Assembly (NCBI RefSeq): GCF_007954425.1
Contig: NZ_CP042345.1
Location: 2,726,001 to 2,790,000, forward strand
DNA: 64,000 nucleotides
Reading direction: 5' to 3'
DNA from: Novosphingobium ginsenosidimutans
GTDB lineage: Bacteria; Pseudomonadota; Alphaproteobacteria; Sphingomonadales; Sphingomonadaceae
The notes under the pieces were generated by a model. The model searched no databases. It was given only the letters and a program-made list of their open reading frames with translations, and was not told the origin of the DNA. A program made the position numbers and the translations under genes. This document shows, in pieces, positions 1 to 9,127 of this stretch (its first letter is position 1; every line of letters starts with the position of its first letter).

Positions 1-159
1 CTTGCTCAATCCAAGCAGCAAGGCAATCTGCTGAAAGGGCAGATTATAACGACCCAGCGGACCATGGTGCAGCTTGCGGTGATCTCGGTTGATGAGATCC
101 CGACACGCATGTCTTTGTCATCGTTTGACGTGGTAAGACTGGAACCCGCTTCGGCCTAA
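1..159 (+). CDS. C-terminal end of an unidentified protein (5' partial)
   Basis: The reading frame is open from the first base of the window and ends at TAA 157-159, giving 52 codons. The tail reads like a soluble domain, with a beta-rich stretch around VQLAVISVDEIP and a last residue string VVRLEPASA. I do not recognise the family. The next gene (TPR protein) starts about 20 bases downstream on the same strand, so the two are probably co-transcribed. The upstream part of the gene lies outside the window, so the function cannot be judged. Confidence 0.55.
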   Translation, partial: LAQSKQQGNLLKGQIITTQRTMVQLAVISVDEIPTRMSLSSFDVVRLEPASA

Positions 160-179
160 GCTTGGTTGGGGAAAGAAAA

Positions 180-1292
180 GTGGCTGAAGAAGCAGAAGCG
201 AAGCTCGAACGTCTCCTTGGCTATCTTGATCACGATCGGGACAACCCGGTCCTGGCGGTTGATTGCGCCGGTGCGGCACTTGAAGCCAATCGGATCGAGC
301 TGGCGCGCGAGCTGCTGGCGCCGTTTTTGGCAGCGAACCGGTTGGGTACGCGAGGTCTGAGCCTTGCCGGCATCGCCGCCATGCGGGGCGGGGACCAGGA
401 GACCGCCCAACGGATTTATGCCGCGCGACTGGATGAAGCGCCCGATGATCAGGGCGCGCGGTTCAATCTGGCGTGGAGCCAGGCCCTGTCCGACAATCAT
501 TTGGCGGCACGCGAGACGCTGGGCGACGTGAGCGGGACAGACCTGCCGCAGGCGGCCATGCTTGACCTGCAGCTGGCTCATCATCTGGGTGAATTTGCGG
601 AAGCCCAAGCGAAGATCCCGCAGTACACAGCGCGTTTCCCGGACTATCAACCGCTGCATGCGGCAATCGCGCTGTTGGCGCTAGACATGGACGAACCGGA
701 ATTGGCGCGCGAGGCTGCGAAGCTGGGCGGTGATCATCCCGATGCCTTGGCCACGCTTGGCACTTTTGCTCTGGCCGATAGCAACCACGATGCCGCGCGC
801 GCGATGTTTCTGCGCTCGCTCACCACGCGCCCAGACAATCCACGGGCCCATGTTGGGCTCGGGCTGGTCGAGCTCGCAACTGGCAGGAGCAACGAGGCGC
901 TCGACCACCTCGATCGCGGGGCAGAGCAGTTCGATGATCACCTGGGCGCCTGGCTAGCGGCGGGATGGGCCCATTTTCTTGCTGGTAACCCAGACGCCGC
1001 GCGTGAACGCATTGAGACGGCGCTGCGCCACGATGATACCTTTGGTGAAGCCCAAGGTTCGCTGGCAGCCATGGAAGCAATTGCCGGGAATTTTGAAGCC
1101 GCGCGGCACCGTCTGGAGATCGCGCGGCGCCTGGATCGCAATGCCTTCTCGGTAGCCTTTACTGGGATGATCCTGGCCGCGGCCGAGGGCGATCAGGCGA
1201 AGGCGCAGCGGATCTTTGAGATCGCGGCCAAGCAGCCGATGGGTCCGGACGGATCGACCCTGGCCGAGGCTCTCGCTAAGATGGCGATGTAG
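180..1292 (+). CDS. Tetratricopeptide-repeat protein
   Basis: A 370-residue, alanine-rich, all-helical protein made of TPR-like repeats. Recurrent pairs such as A-x2-LG-x-FALADSNHDAARAMF and GWAHFLAGNPDAARERIETAL show the TPR spacing of small and large residues. No signal peptide or membrane segment is visible, so it is probably a cytoplasmic scaffold or adaptor. I chose GTG 180 because GGGGAAAG at 168-175 is well placed as a ribosome-binding site; an in-frame TTG at 162 is possible but has none. The partner is unknown; the truncated upstream gene is the best candidate by proximity. Confidence 0.75.
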   Translation: MAEEAEAKLERLLGYLDHDRDNPVLAVDCAGAALEANRIELARELLAPFLAANRLGTRGLSLAGIAAMRGGDQETAQRIYAARLDEAPDDQGARFNLAWSQALSDNHLAARETLGDVSGTDLPQAAMLDLQLAHHLGEFAEAQAKIPQYTARFPDYQPLHAAIALLALDMDEPELAREAAKLGGDHPDALATLGTFALADSNHDAARAMFLRSLTTRPDNPRAHVGLGLVELATGRSNEALDHLDRGAEQFDDHLGAWLAAGWAHFLAGNPDAARERIETALRHDDTFGEAQGSLAAMEAIAGNFEAARHRLEIARRLDRNAFSVAFTGMILAAAEGDQAKAQRIFEIAAKQPMGPDGSTLAEALAKMAM

Positions 1293-1299
1293 GTCGCGG

Positions 1300-1506
1300 C
1301 TATAGCGCCGAGCGTAGCCGTTCAATCGCGGCCCGGGCGATGGGTTCGAGGGGTGCTGGATCAACCGCGATGATCGCCGCCTTCATCCGTGGATCCCAGA
1401 AATCGCGAATATGCTGCGCGGTTGCGGCGATCGCTGCATCCTCACCTTGGGCGGCAAGATTCCGGGCGATCTGATTGGCCATGTAGGTAAGTCGAGCACT
1501 GTCCAT
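1300..1506 (-). CDS. fdsD: NAD-dependent formate dehydrogenase delta subunit
   Basis: A 68-residue protein starting MDSARLTYMANQIARNL and containing a central IRDFWDPRMKAAI segment. The M-x-N-Q-I-A-x-N and FWDPRM signatures are typical of the small delta subunit found with FdsGBA formate dehydrogenases, where it is thought to help assembly or stability. ATG 1506 lies 2 bases after the fdsA stop, so the gene is the last of the operon. It faces the TPR gene convergently with 7 bases between the stops. Confidence 0.88.
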   Translation of the reverse strand: MDSARLTYMANQIARNLAAQGEDAAIAATAQHIRDFWDPRMKAAIIAVDPAPLEPIARAAIERLRSAL

Positions 1507-1508
1507 TG

Positions 1509-4352
1509 CTACTCGGCCGGTTCGGCCGCGATACGGCGGCTCTTTTCGGACCAGCTGGCATAGCTTTCTTGCCATTCGGTTGGCCCATTGCTGGGCGAAA
1601 CCTGCACCGCCGTAACCTTGTACTCCGGACAGTTCGTAGCCCAGTCGGAGAACTCGGTCGTGACGACATTGGCCTGGGTCGCAGGGTGGTGAAAGGTAGT
1701 GTAGACCACGCCCGGCGCGACCCGCTCTGTCACCTCGGCGCGCAGGGTGGTCTCGCCGGTCCTGCTGGCAAGGCGGACCCAGTCACCGCTCTTGATGCCG
1801 CGGTTCTCAGCGTCGGTCGGGTGGATCTCGAGCAGGTCCTCATCGTGCCAGACTGTGTTCGCAGTCCGCCGGGTTTGCGCGCCGACGTTGTACTGGCTGA
1901 GGATGCGTCCGGTGGTGAGCAGCAGTGGGAAGCGCGGGCCGGTCTTCTCGTCGGTCGGCACATAGTCGGTCACAACAAACTTACCCTTGCCCCGCACGAA
2001 CCCATCAACGTGCATGATCGGGCTGCCATCAGGCGCCTTGTCATTGACCGGCCACTGCAGCGAACCCTCGCGATCGAGCCGTCCAAACGAAACTCCGGCA
2101 AAGGTCGGGGTAAGCCGCGCGATCTCGTCCATGATCTCGCTCGGGTGCGCGTAGTTCCACTCAAGCCCCATCGCCCGGGCGATCTCCTGTGTCACCTCCC
2201 AGTCCTCGAGGCCATTAGCCGGCTCCATCACCTTGCGGACCAGTTGAATCCGCCGTTCGGCATTGGTGAAGGTGCCGTTCTTCTCGAGGAAGGTCGAACC
2301 CGGCAGGAAGACATGTGCGTAATTGGCGGTCTCGTTGAGGAACAGGTCGTGGACGATGACCAGTTCCATTGCCTTGAGTCCGGCGGCGACATGATGGGTG
2401 TTGGGATCGGACTGGAGGATGTCTTCGCCCTGGATGTAGATCGCCCGGAACGAGCCATCGAGCGCGGCGTCGAGCATGTTGGGAATGCGCAGGCCAGGTT
2501 CGGGATCAAGCGTGACGCCCCAGACCTGTTCGAACAGGCCGCGGGTGGCGACGTCGGAGATGTGGCGATAGCCCGAAAGCTCGTGCGGGAACGAGCCCAT
2601 GTCGCAGGCGCCCTGGACGTTGTTTTGCCCGCGGAGCGGGTTCACGCCCACACCGCGCCGGCCGATGTTGCCGGTAACCATGGCAAGGTTGGCGATCGCC
2701 ATGACGGTTGAGGAACCCTGGCTGTGCTCGGTCACGCCGAGGCCGTAATAGATCGCCCCGTTGCCACCGGTGGCAAACAGTCGGGCAGCAGCGCGCAGCT
2801 CGGCGGCAGGGACGCGGGTCACGGCCTCCAGCACTTCCGGGCTGTGCTTCTCGTCGGACACGAAGCGCGCCCAGTCCTGGTATTCGTCCCAGTCGCAGCG
2901 TTCGCGAATGAAGGCCTCGTCGGCGAGGCCTTCGGTGACGATGACGTGAGCCATTGCGGTCAGCACCGCGACATTGGTGCCGGGCTGGAGCGGGAGGTGA
3001 TGCGCGGCCTGGATGTGCGGGCTACGGACCAGGTCGATCCGGCGCGGGTCGATCACGATCAGCTTGGCGCCCTGGCGCAACCGCCGCTTCATGCGTGAAG
3101 CAAAGACGGGGTGCGCGTCGGTTGGGTTGGCGCCGATCACGAGGATCACGTCCGAATCCATCACCGAGTCAAAGTCTTGCGTGCCGGCCGAAGTCCCAAA
3201 GGTAGTCTTCAGGCCATAGCCGGTCGGTGAGTGACAGACCCGTGCGCAGGTATCGACATTGTTCGATCCGAACCCGGCGCGGACCAGCTTCTGGACCAGG
3301 AAGGTTTCCTCGTTGGTGCAGCGGCTCGAGGTGATCCCGCCGAGTGCGCGCGGGCCATGCTGAGCCTTGATCGCGTTCAGCCGCGCGGCGGTGTGAGCAA
3401 AGGCTTCCGCCCAGCTGACCACACGCCAGGGTTCCTCGATCGAATCCCGGATCATCGGCTCCGTGATCCGGTCCTGGTGGTTGGCATAGCCCCAGGCGAA
3501 GCGGCCCTTGACGCAGGAGTGGCCGCGGTTGGCCTTGCCGTCCTTCCACGGCACCATCCGGACCAGCTGCTCCCCGCGCATTTCGGCGCGGAACGTGCAG
3601 CCGACCCCGCAATAGGCGCAGGTGGTGATCACCGCGCGCTCGGGCTTGCCGATTTCCTTGACCGCCTTTTCCTGCAAGGTCGCGGTTGGGCAGGCTTGCA
3701 CGCAGGCGCCGCAGGAAACGCATTCGCTGGACAGGAAATCGTCGCCGGCCTGGCCCGCGCTGATCTTGGAGGCGAAGCCGCGGCCATCCATGGTCAGTGC
3801 GAGCGTGCCCTGGACTTCGTCACAGGCGCGTACGCAGCGCGAGCAGGCGATGCATTTCGAGGGGTCGAAATCGAAATAGGGGTTTGAGGCATCGGTTTCG
3901 AGGCCGAGGTGGTTCTCGCCCGCATAGCCATAACGCACGTCCCGCAAACCGACTTCGGCGGCGGTATCCTGCAACTCGCAATCGTTGTTGGCGCTGCAGG
4001 TCAGGCAATCGAGCGGATGATCGGAGATGTAGAGTTCCATCACCCCGCGCCGCAGCCGGGTAAGCAGCGCGGTCTGGGTGTGCACCACCATGCCGGGCTC
4101 GACCGGGGTGGTGCAGCTCGCGGGGGTGCCGCGCCGTCCCTCAATCTGGACGAGGCACATCCGGCACGAACCGAACGCCTTGACGCTGTCGGTCGCGCAG
4201 AGGCTGGGGATCGAGCCGCCGCTCTCGGCCGCCGCGCGCATGATGCTGGTCCCGGCGGGGACAGTAACCGAACGACCGTCGATGGTCAGCGAAACTGCGC
4301 TGTCCGACTGGACCGCCGGCGTGCCGAAATCGACTTGCCGTTCATAGCCCAT
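1509..4352 (-). CDS. fdsA: NAD-dependent formate dehydrogenase alpha (catalytic) subunit
   Basis: A 947-residue molybdenum enzyme subunit that oxidises formate to CO2 and passes electrons to FdsB/FdsG. N-terminal [2Fe-2S] ligands are visible at C52, C63, C66 and C80. Next come a His-Cys cluster (HPLDCLTCSANNDC, 112-125), two ferredoxin clusters (CIACSRCVRAC and CVSCGACVQAC) and the proximal cluster (CAYCGVGC, then SCVKGR) before the bis-MGD domain. The residue in the active-site position is Cys373 in RVCHSPTGYG, so this is a cysteine rather than selenocysteine enzyme. ATG 4352 overlaps the end of mobA by 11 bases. Length and domain order match FdsA. Confidence 0.96.
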   Translation of the reverse strand: MGYERQVDFGTPAVQSDSAVSLTIDGRSVTVPAGTSIMRAAAESGGSIPSLCATDSVKAFGSCRMCLVQIEGRRGTPASCTTPVEPGMVVHTQTALLTRLRRGVMELYISDHPLDCLTCSANNDCELQDTAAEVGLRDVRYGYAGENHLGLETDASNPYFDFDPSKCIACSRCVRACDEVQGTLALTMDGRGFASKISAGQAGDDFLSSECVSCGACVQACPTATLQEKAVKEIGKPERAVITTCAYCGVGCTFRAEMRGEQLVRMVPWKDGKANRGHSCVKGRFAWGYANHQDRITEPMIRDSIEEPWRVVSWAEAFAHTAARLNAIKAQHGPRALGGITSSRCTNEETFLVQKLVRAGFGSNNVDTCARVCHSPTGYGLKTTFGTSAGTQDFDSVMDSDVILVIGANPTDAHPVFASRMKRRLRQGAKLIVIDPRRIDLVRSPHIQAAHHLPLQPGTNVAVLTAMAHVIVTEGLADEAFIRERCDWDEYQDWARFVSDEKHSPEVLEAVTRVPAAELRAAARLFATGGNGAIYYGLGVTEHSQGSSTVMAIANLAMVTGNIGRRGVGVNPLRGQNNVQGACDMGSFPHELSGYRHISDVATRGLFEQVWGVTLDPEPGLRIPNMLDAALDGSFRAIYIQGEDILQSDPNTHHVAAGLKAMELVIVHDLFLNETANYAHVFLPGSTFLEKNGTFTNAERRIQLVRKVMEPANGLEDWEVTQEIARAMGLEWNYAHPSEIMDEIARLTPTFAGVSFGRLDREGSLQWPVNDKAPDGSPIMHVDGFVRGKGKFVVTDYVPTDEKTGPRFPLLLTTGRILSQYNVGAQTRRTANTVWHDEDLLEIHPTDAENRGIKSGDWVRLASRTGETTLRAEVTERVAPGVVYTTFHHPATQANVVTTEFSDWATNCPEYKVTAVQVSPSNGPTEWQESYASWSEKSRRIAAEPAE

Positions 4353-4872
4353 GGTGCGTCTCCACCGCCCGCAGATCGTCGGGCGTGTTGATGTTGGCCG
4401 GCGCGGCAGACAGGTTCGCCGGCCGAGCGCCAATCGCTTCGGCCAGGGCGCGCATCGAGTGTTTGCCGGTGCCGTGCAGGATCGCTTCGATCGCCGCAAC
4501 GCTGCTGACCGGCCACAGCCCGATCACTGGCTGTGCGGCCAGGTAGGTCGGGGCGGGCACCAGAAGGGCTAGCAGATCGTCTGGCAGGTGCGGCGCATCG
4601 ACACCGCAAGTGAGTACCGCCTCGTATCCCTCGTCTGCCGCAAGGTGGAGCGCGGCGGCTAGTCCACCAAGCGGACCCATTCCAGGGCGGGGCCAATCGG
4701 GCAATGTCGGGGCAGGGGCCTCGGCCCGGCCAACCACCACGACATGTTCGCACCAGCCTGAGAGCGTATCGACGGCGCGTGACAGGAGCGTGCGACCGTG
4801 CAGCTCCGCCAACGCCTTATCGCTGCCGAAGCGGCTCGACTGGCCGCCTGCCAATACGCATCCGAGGATCAT
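4342..4872 (-). CDS. mobA: Molybdenum cofactor guanylyltransferase
   Basis: A 176-residue nucleotidyltransferase that joins GMP to molybdopterin to form the MGD cofactor needed by FdsA. The N-terminus MILGCVLAGGQSSRFGSDKA is the MobA nucleotide-binding signature, and GPLGGLAAAL and CGVDAPHLP follow in the family order. It sits between fdsB and fdsA with 4-base and 11-base overlaps, so it is translated together with the enzyme it supplies. In many fds operons this neighbourhood holds fdsC/fdhD, the sulfurase-type chaperone, which is absent from this window. Confidence 0.93.
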   Translation of the reverse strand: MILGCVLAGGQSSRFGSDKALAELHGRTLLSRAVDTLSGWCEHVVVVGRAEAPAPTLPDWPRPGMGPLGGLAAALHLAADEGYEAVLTCGVDAPHLPDDLLALLVPAPTYLAAQPVIGLWPVSSVAAIEAILHGTGKHSMRALAEAIGARPANLSAAPANINTPDDLRAVETHHGL

Positions 4873-6380
4873 GCGAAGTCCTCCGGCCAATGCTTCAGTG
4901 CCGAGCGCACCGGATAGGGCGTGAACCCGCCCAGTGCGCAAAGCGATCCGTACTGCATGGTTTCGCACAGGTCCTCAAGCAGAGCCAGTTCCTCTTCCCG
5001 GCTGCGCGCGTGATTGCGGGCGTTGTGCATCTGCGGAAGCGCTGCAACCAAGTCCGGCACGTGTTGGCCAGAGCGAATTCGATCGATCAGTTCGACTCCA
5101 CGGGTCGAGCCGATCCGGCACGGCGTACACTTTCCGCAGCTTTCCGCCGCGCAGAACTGGAACGCAAAACGGGCGAGTGCACCCATGTTGGCCGTATCGT
5201 CGAACACCACCACGCCGCCATGACCGATCAGCGCATTAGCGCGCGAATAGGCTTCATAATCGAACGGCAGATCGAACTGGCTAGGATGAAGGTATGCGCC
5301 AAGCGGGCCACCCACCTGAACGGCCTTGACCGGGCGGCCCGAAGCAGTTCCCCCGCCAATACCATGAATCAGATCGTTCAAGGTGATCCCGAAGGCCGTT
5401 TCAAACAGCCCGCCGTGCTTGATATTGCCGGCAAGTTGGATCGGCATTGTCCCTTTGGACCGGTCGATGCCAAGGCTGTCGTAAAGGCTTGAACCACAGT
5501 CAGTCAGAATGTGCGGGATCGCGGCGAGAGTGAGGACATTGTTCACCACGGTGGGACAACCGAACAGGCCCTCGATTGCAGGCAAGGGCGGCTTCGCCCT
5601 GACTTCTCCCCGCTTACCCTCAATCGAGTTCAGGAGTGAGGTTTCTTCTCCGCAAACATAGGCCCCTGCGCCAACGCGAACCTCGATCTGGAACGGCGCG
5701 ATCTGAGACGCGGCCAGCGAAATCGCAGCACGCAGCTTGGCAATCGCATGCGGATACTCGCTTCGGATATAGATGAAGCCTTGCCAGGCACCGACCGCGT
5801 GGCCCGCGATGGCCATGCCCTCAATCAGCTGAAAGGGATCGCCTTCCATCAGCATCCGGTCGGCAAAGGTCCCGCTGTCGCCTTCGTCGGCATTGCAGAC
5901 CACGAATTTGCGCGGCGCCGCGGCGGCTAGAACCGTTTGCCATTTGACCCCAGCCGGGAAACCCGCCCCCCCGCGACCGCGCAGACCAGAGCCAGTGACT
6001 TCGGCGATAACATCCGCCGGCGCCATTGCCCGGGCACGGGCGAGGGCAGTCCACCCCCCCGTTGCTGCATAGTCTTCAAGGCTGAGCGGGCGGGTCCTGC
6101 CCGCGCGGGCGAAGGTCAATCGCTGCTGGCCGGCGATGAAAGGGTGCTGGACGATCGGGCCAATCGCCTTGTCCGAATGGCCAGCCAGGATCGCTTGCAC
6201 ATCGGCGGGAGAGACTGGCCCAAACCCCTGGCCATCAATCTCAACCAGCGGTTCCAGCCAGTGCATCCCCCAACTGGAGACCCGCTCAATCTCAGATCCT
6301 GCTTCCGCAAATGCATGCGCGACTGCACCCGCTCCGCAAGCGAGGGCAAGCGCATCGTCGCTGATCCGCACGACCGTCAT
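4869..6380 (-). CDS. fdsB: NAD-dependent formate dehydrogenase beta subunit (NuoF-like)
   Basis: A 503-residue FMN and NAD-binding subunit that transfers electrons from the FdsA clusters to NAD+. An N-terminal thioredoxin-like region is followed by the NuoF-type glycine-rich motif GRGGAGFPAGVKW, then CNADEGDSGTFADR and EETSLLNSIEGKRGE. The [4Fe-4S] site ESCGKCTPCRIGSTRG has its fourth cysteine in YGSLCALGG near the end. ATG 6380 overlaps fdsG by 4 bases (ATGA). Confidence 0.95.
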   Translation of the reverse strand: MTVVRISDDALALACGAGAVAHAFAEAGSEIERVSSWGMHWLEPLVEIDGQGFGPVSPADVQAILAGHSDKAIGPIVQHPFIAGQQRLTFARAGRTRPLSLEDYAATGGWTALARARAMAPADVIAEVTGSGLRGRGGAGFPAGVKWQTVLAAAAPRKFVVCNADEGDSGTFADRMLMEGDPFQLIEGMAIAGHAVGAWQGFIYIRSEYPHAIAKLRAAISLAASQIAPFQIEVRVGAGAYVCGEETSLLNSIEGKRGEVRAKPPLPAIEGLFGCPTVVNNVLTLAAIPHILTDCGSSLYDSLGIDRSKGTMPIQLAGNIKHGGLFETAFGITLNDLIHGIGGGTASGRPVKAVQVGGPLGAYLHPSQFDLPFDYEAYSRANALIGHGGVVVFDDTANMGALARFAFQFCAAESCGKCTPCRIGSTRGVELIDRIRSGQHVPDLVAALPQMHNARNHARSREEELALLEDLCETMQYGSLCALGGFTPYPVRSALKHWPEDFA

Positions 6381-6802
6381 GTCAACTGCACCAGCTTGAC
6401 CAAGCTCGCCTGGTCCAGACGGGCATGGAGACGGTCGCCAACCCGCGCTGCCGGTCCGACACTGCATAGGCCGAGGCAATAGACTGTCTTGAGCTGCACC
6501 CGCTCACCGGCTGCGGTTTCAGCGGCGGCAACCAGCGCTTCGACCCCGCGCGCCTGGCAGGCTTCGGCCCGGCATAATTCGATGCAGGGGCGTGGATCGG
6601 GTTCGGCCGTGAAGTCATGGTAGAAGCTGACCACGCCGTGCACTTCGGCGCGGCTGAGGTTCAGCTCGTGCGCGATCACCCGTTCGGCGGCTGCATCCAC
6701 GCAGCCAAACTCGGCCTGGACGTCATGAAGGATCGGCAGCAAGGGCCCTTCCTGCGCCGCATGGGCCGCGCAGATTTCGGCGATGCGCTGCTCCTGCGTC
6801 AC
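6377..6802 (-). CDS. fdsG: NAD-dependent formate dehydrogenase gamma subunit (NuoE-like)
   Basis: A 141-residue thioredoxin-like [2Fe-2S] protein. The four ligands are in ELCRAEAC and YCLGLCSVGPAARV, the C-x4-C and C-x3-C pattern of NuoE/FdsG proteins. Helical N-terminus (EGPLLPILHDVQAEFG) and the VVSFYHDF segment also match. It works with FdsB as the NAD-reducing module. The start overlaps the fghA stop by 4 bases. Confidence 0.95.
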   Translation of the reverse strand: MTQEQRIAEICAAHAAQEGPLLPILHDVQAEFGCVDAAAERVIAHELNLSRAEVHGVVSFYHDFTAEPDPRPCIELCRAEACQARGVEALVAAAETAAGERVQLKTVYCLGLCSVGPAARVGDRLHARLDQASLVKLVQLT

Positions 6803-7632
6803 GCCTTCAGACGCGCGGCGTGCCAGCCGATATGATCGGCCATGAAGGTCGAGATGAAGTAGTAGGAATGGTCATAGCCCGGCTGCATCCGGATCGTCGC
6901 GGGGATGCCGGCCTTGCGGCAGGCCATGACCAGCAGTCCGGTCTTGAGCTGCTCGTGCAGGAAACTGTCGGCATCGCCCTGATCGACCAGCAGGTCGGGC
7001 AAGCGGGCCCCGTCCTCGATCAGCGCGCAGGCGTCATACGCGCGCCAAGCGGCCTTGTCGGGACCCAAGTATCCGCCCAGCGCTTTCTCCCCCCAAGGGC
7101 AATTGAGCGGACTGACAATCGGAGAAAAGGCACTGACCGAGCGGAAGCGATCAGGATTGCGCAGGCCGATGGTTAGGGCACCATGGCCACCCATCGAATG
7201 GCCGGTGATCCCTTGGCGCGCCATGTCGACCGGGAAGTGCTCCGCAACCAGGGCGGGCAGTTCCTGCTCGATGTAAGTGCGCATGCGGTAATTGACTGAC
7301 CACGGCGCCTGCACTGCATCGACATAGAAGCCGGCACCCTTGCCGAAATCATAAGCCTCATCATCCGGCAGATCATCGCCGCGCGGGCTGGTATCAGGCG
7401 CGATGAAGATGATCCCGTGCTCGGCGCAGGCGGCCCGGAACTCACCCTTCTCGGTGACGTTGGCGTGGGTGCAGGTCAGGCCGGACAGATACCACAGCAC
7501 AGGCAGCTTGGCCTCCGGAGCGTGGTCCGGCACGAAGACCGAGAAGGTCATCGCCGTGCCGGTCGCAGTGCTCTGGTGCGTGTAAACGCCCTGAGTGCCG
7601 CCGTGGCTGCGATTGGTGGAGACGGTTTCCAT
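6799..7632 (-). CDS. fghA: S-formylglutathione hydrolase
   Basis: A 277-residue serine esterase of the esterase D family. It hydrolyses S-formylglutathione to formate and glutathione, linking the frmA product to the formate dehydrogenase encoded next. The catalytic serine is S146 in GHSMGG; the acid and base are probably in DQGDADSF and GYDHSYYF. The oxyanion region LSGLTCTHAN is also typical. I chose ATG 7632, which shares one base with the upstream VOC stop. Confidence 0.96.
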   Translation of the reverse strand: METVSTNRSHGGTQGVYTHQSTATGTAMTFSVFVPDHAPEAKLPVLWYLSGLTCTHANVTEKGEFRAACAEHGIIFIAPDTSPRGDDLPDDEAYDFGKGAGFYVDAVQAPWSVNYRMRTYIEQELPALVAEHFPVDMARQGITGHSMGGHGALTIGLRNPDRFRSVSAFSPIVSPLNCPWGEKALGGYLGPDKAAWRAYDACALIEDGARLPDLLVDQGDADSFLHEQLKTGLLVMACRKAGIPATIRMQPGYDHSYYFISTFMADHIGWHAARLKA

Positions 7633-8015
7633 CACTTGACCCGATGAAATCCGCACAGCTTGTTGCCCGATGGATCGCGCAGGTAAGCGAGGTACAGGAC
7701 ACGCCCGTCTGGCGGATGGCGTTCGCCCGGCGGGTCTTCGATCGCGGTGCCGCCGTTAGCGAGCCCGGCTGTGTGCCAGGCATCCACTTCGGCCGGGGAG
7801 GCGGCGACAAAGCCCAGCGTATGGCCGTTACCGCCGTGCGTGGGCTGGCCATTGATGGGGTTGGTAATAAGCAGCCGCCCGCCGGCATGATTGTAGATCA
7901 GCCGACCACGAACATCGATCTCACCCGGGGGAACGCCGAGCGCGCCGAGTGCGGCGTCATAGAACTGTTTGGCCACTGCGATATCGTTGGCACCAATGGT
8001 GACGTGACTGAACAT
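7632..8015 (-). CDS. VOC (glyoxalase/bleomycin-resistance) family protein
   Basis: A 127-residue vicinal-oxygen-chelate fold protein. The N-terminal SHVTIGANDIAVAKQFYD and C-terminal YLRDPSGNKLCGFH segments are the two halves of the fold. The glutamate that normally ends the second metal-binding half (GNK-x-E) is Cys here. It lies between frmA and fghA with one-base overlaps on both sides, so it is translated with the glutathione-dependent formaldehyde pathway. A role on a glutathione adduct is inference; the substrate is unknown. Confidence 0.85.
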   Translation of the reverse strand: MFSHVTIGANDIAVAKQFYDAALGALGVPPGEIDVRGRLIYNHAGGRLLITNPINGQPTHGGNGHTLGFVAASPAEVDAWHTAGLANGGTAIEDPPGERHPPDGRVLYLAYLRDPSGNKLCGFHRVK

Positions 8016-9127
8016 CAGAACACCACGACCGAGCGGATCGACTTGCCAGCATGCATCAGGTCGAAGGCGGTGTTGATCTCTTCAAGGCCCATCACATGCG
8101 TGATCATCGGGTCGATCTCGATTTTGCCAGTCATATACATGTCGACGATTTTCGGCACGTCGGTGCGGCCCTTGGCCCCGCCAAAGGCCGTACCCCGCCA
8201 GTTGCGGCCGGTGACCAATTGGAAAGGGCGCGTGGCGATTTCCTTGCCAGCTTCGGCCACACCGATAATGATGCTAGTGCCCCAGCCACGGTGGCAAGCT
8301 TCAAGGGCGGTGCGCATCACTTCGGTGTTGCCGGTGGCATCGAACGTATAGTCGGCCCCTCCGTCAGTCATGGCGACGATCTTCGCCACGGTATCTTCGC
8401 GGCTCATGCCCTTGGAATTGAGGAACTCGGTCATGCCGAAACGGCGGCCCCATTCCTCACGATCAGGATTGATGTCGACGCCGATGATCTTGTTGGCACC
8501 GGCCAGCCGCGCGCCCTGAATCACGTTCAGGCCGATCCCGCCAAGGCCGAAGACCACGACATTGTCACCGACCTGGACCTTGGCCGTGTTGATCACCGCA
8601 CCCACGCCGGTTGTGACGCCGCAGCCGATGTAGCACGAAGACTGGAACGGCGCGTCTTCACGAATCTTGGCAACGGCAATCTCGGGCAGGACCGTGAAAT
8701 TCGAGAACGTGCTGCAGCCCATGTAGTGATAGATCGTCTGCCCCTTGTAGGAGAACCGGCTGGTCCCGTCAGGCATCAGCCCCTGGCCCTGGGTCGCGCG
8801 GATCGCGGTGCAGAGGTTGGTCTTGCCCGAAAGGCACGACTTACACTGGCGGCATTCCGGCGTGTAGAGCGGGATCACGTGATCGCCCGGATTGACCGAG
8901 GTTACACCCGGGCCCACCTCGCGCACGATCCCGGCGCCTTCATGGCCGAGGATCGAGGGGAAGATGCCCTCACTGTCCAAGCCATCGAGCGTATAGGCAT
9001 CGGTGTGGCAGACGCCGGTCGCCATGATTTCAACCAGCACTTCGCCTGCCTTCGGACCCTCCAGGTCCAGCTCAACGATTTCGAGCGGTTGCTTGGCGGC
9101 AAAGGCAACGGCGGCGCGGGTCTTCAT
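8015..9127 (-). CDS. frmA: S-(hydroxymethyl)glutathione dehydrogenase / class III alcohol dehydrogenase
   Basis: A 370-residue zinc-dependent, NAD-linked enzyme that oxidises S-hydroxymethylglutathione (formaldehyde plus glutathione) to S-formylglutathione. Catalytic zinc ligands are in [14 protein letters not shown] and GHEGAG; the four-cysteine structural zinc lobe is [15 protein letters not shown]. The cofactor site is [11 protein letters not shown] 9127 follows an AGGAGG ribosome-binding site and opens the eight-gene operon. An in-frame TTG 36 bases upstream lacks support. Confidence 0.97.
   Translation of the reverse strand: MKTRAAVAFAAKQPLEIVELDLEGPKAGEVLVEIMATGVCHTDAYTLDGLDSEGIFPSILGHEGAGIVREVGPGVTSVNPGDHVIPLYTPECRQCKSCLSGKTNLCTAIRATQGQGLMPDGTSRFSYKGQTIYHYMGCSTFSNFTVLPEIAVAKIREDAPFQSSCYIGCGVTTGVGAVINTAKVQVGDNVVVFGLGGIGLNVIQGARLAGANKIIGVDINPDREEWGRRFGMTEFLNSKGMSREDTVAKIVAMTDGGADYTFDATGNTEVMRTALEACHRGWGTSIIIGVAEAGKEIATRPFQLVTGRNWRGTAFGGAKGRTDVPKIVDMYMTGKIEIDPMITHVMGLEEINTAFDLMHAGKSIRSVVVF

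Noticed and set aside
1506..2711. A 401-codon plus-strand frame opposite fdsA
   Set aside because: It has no recognisable domain or ribosome-binding site and lies wholly inside the conserved fdsA frame.
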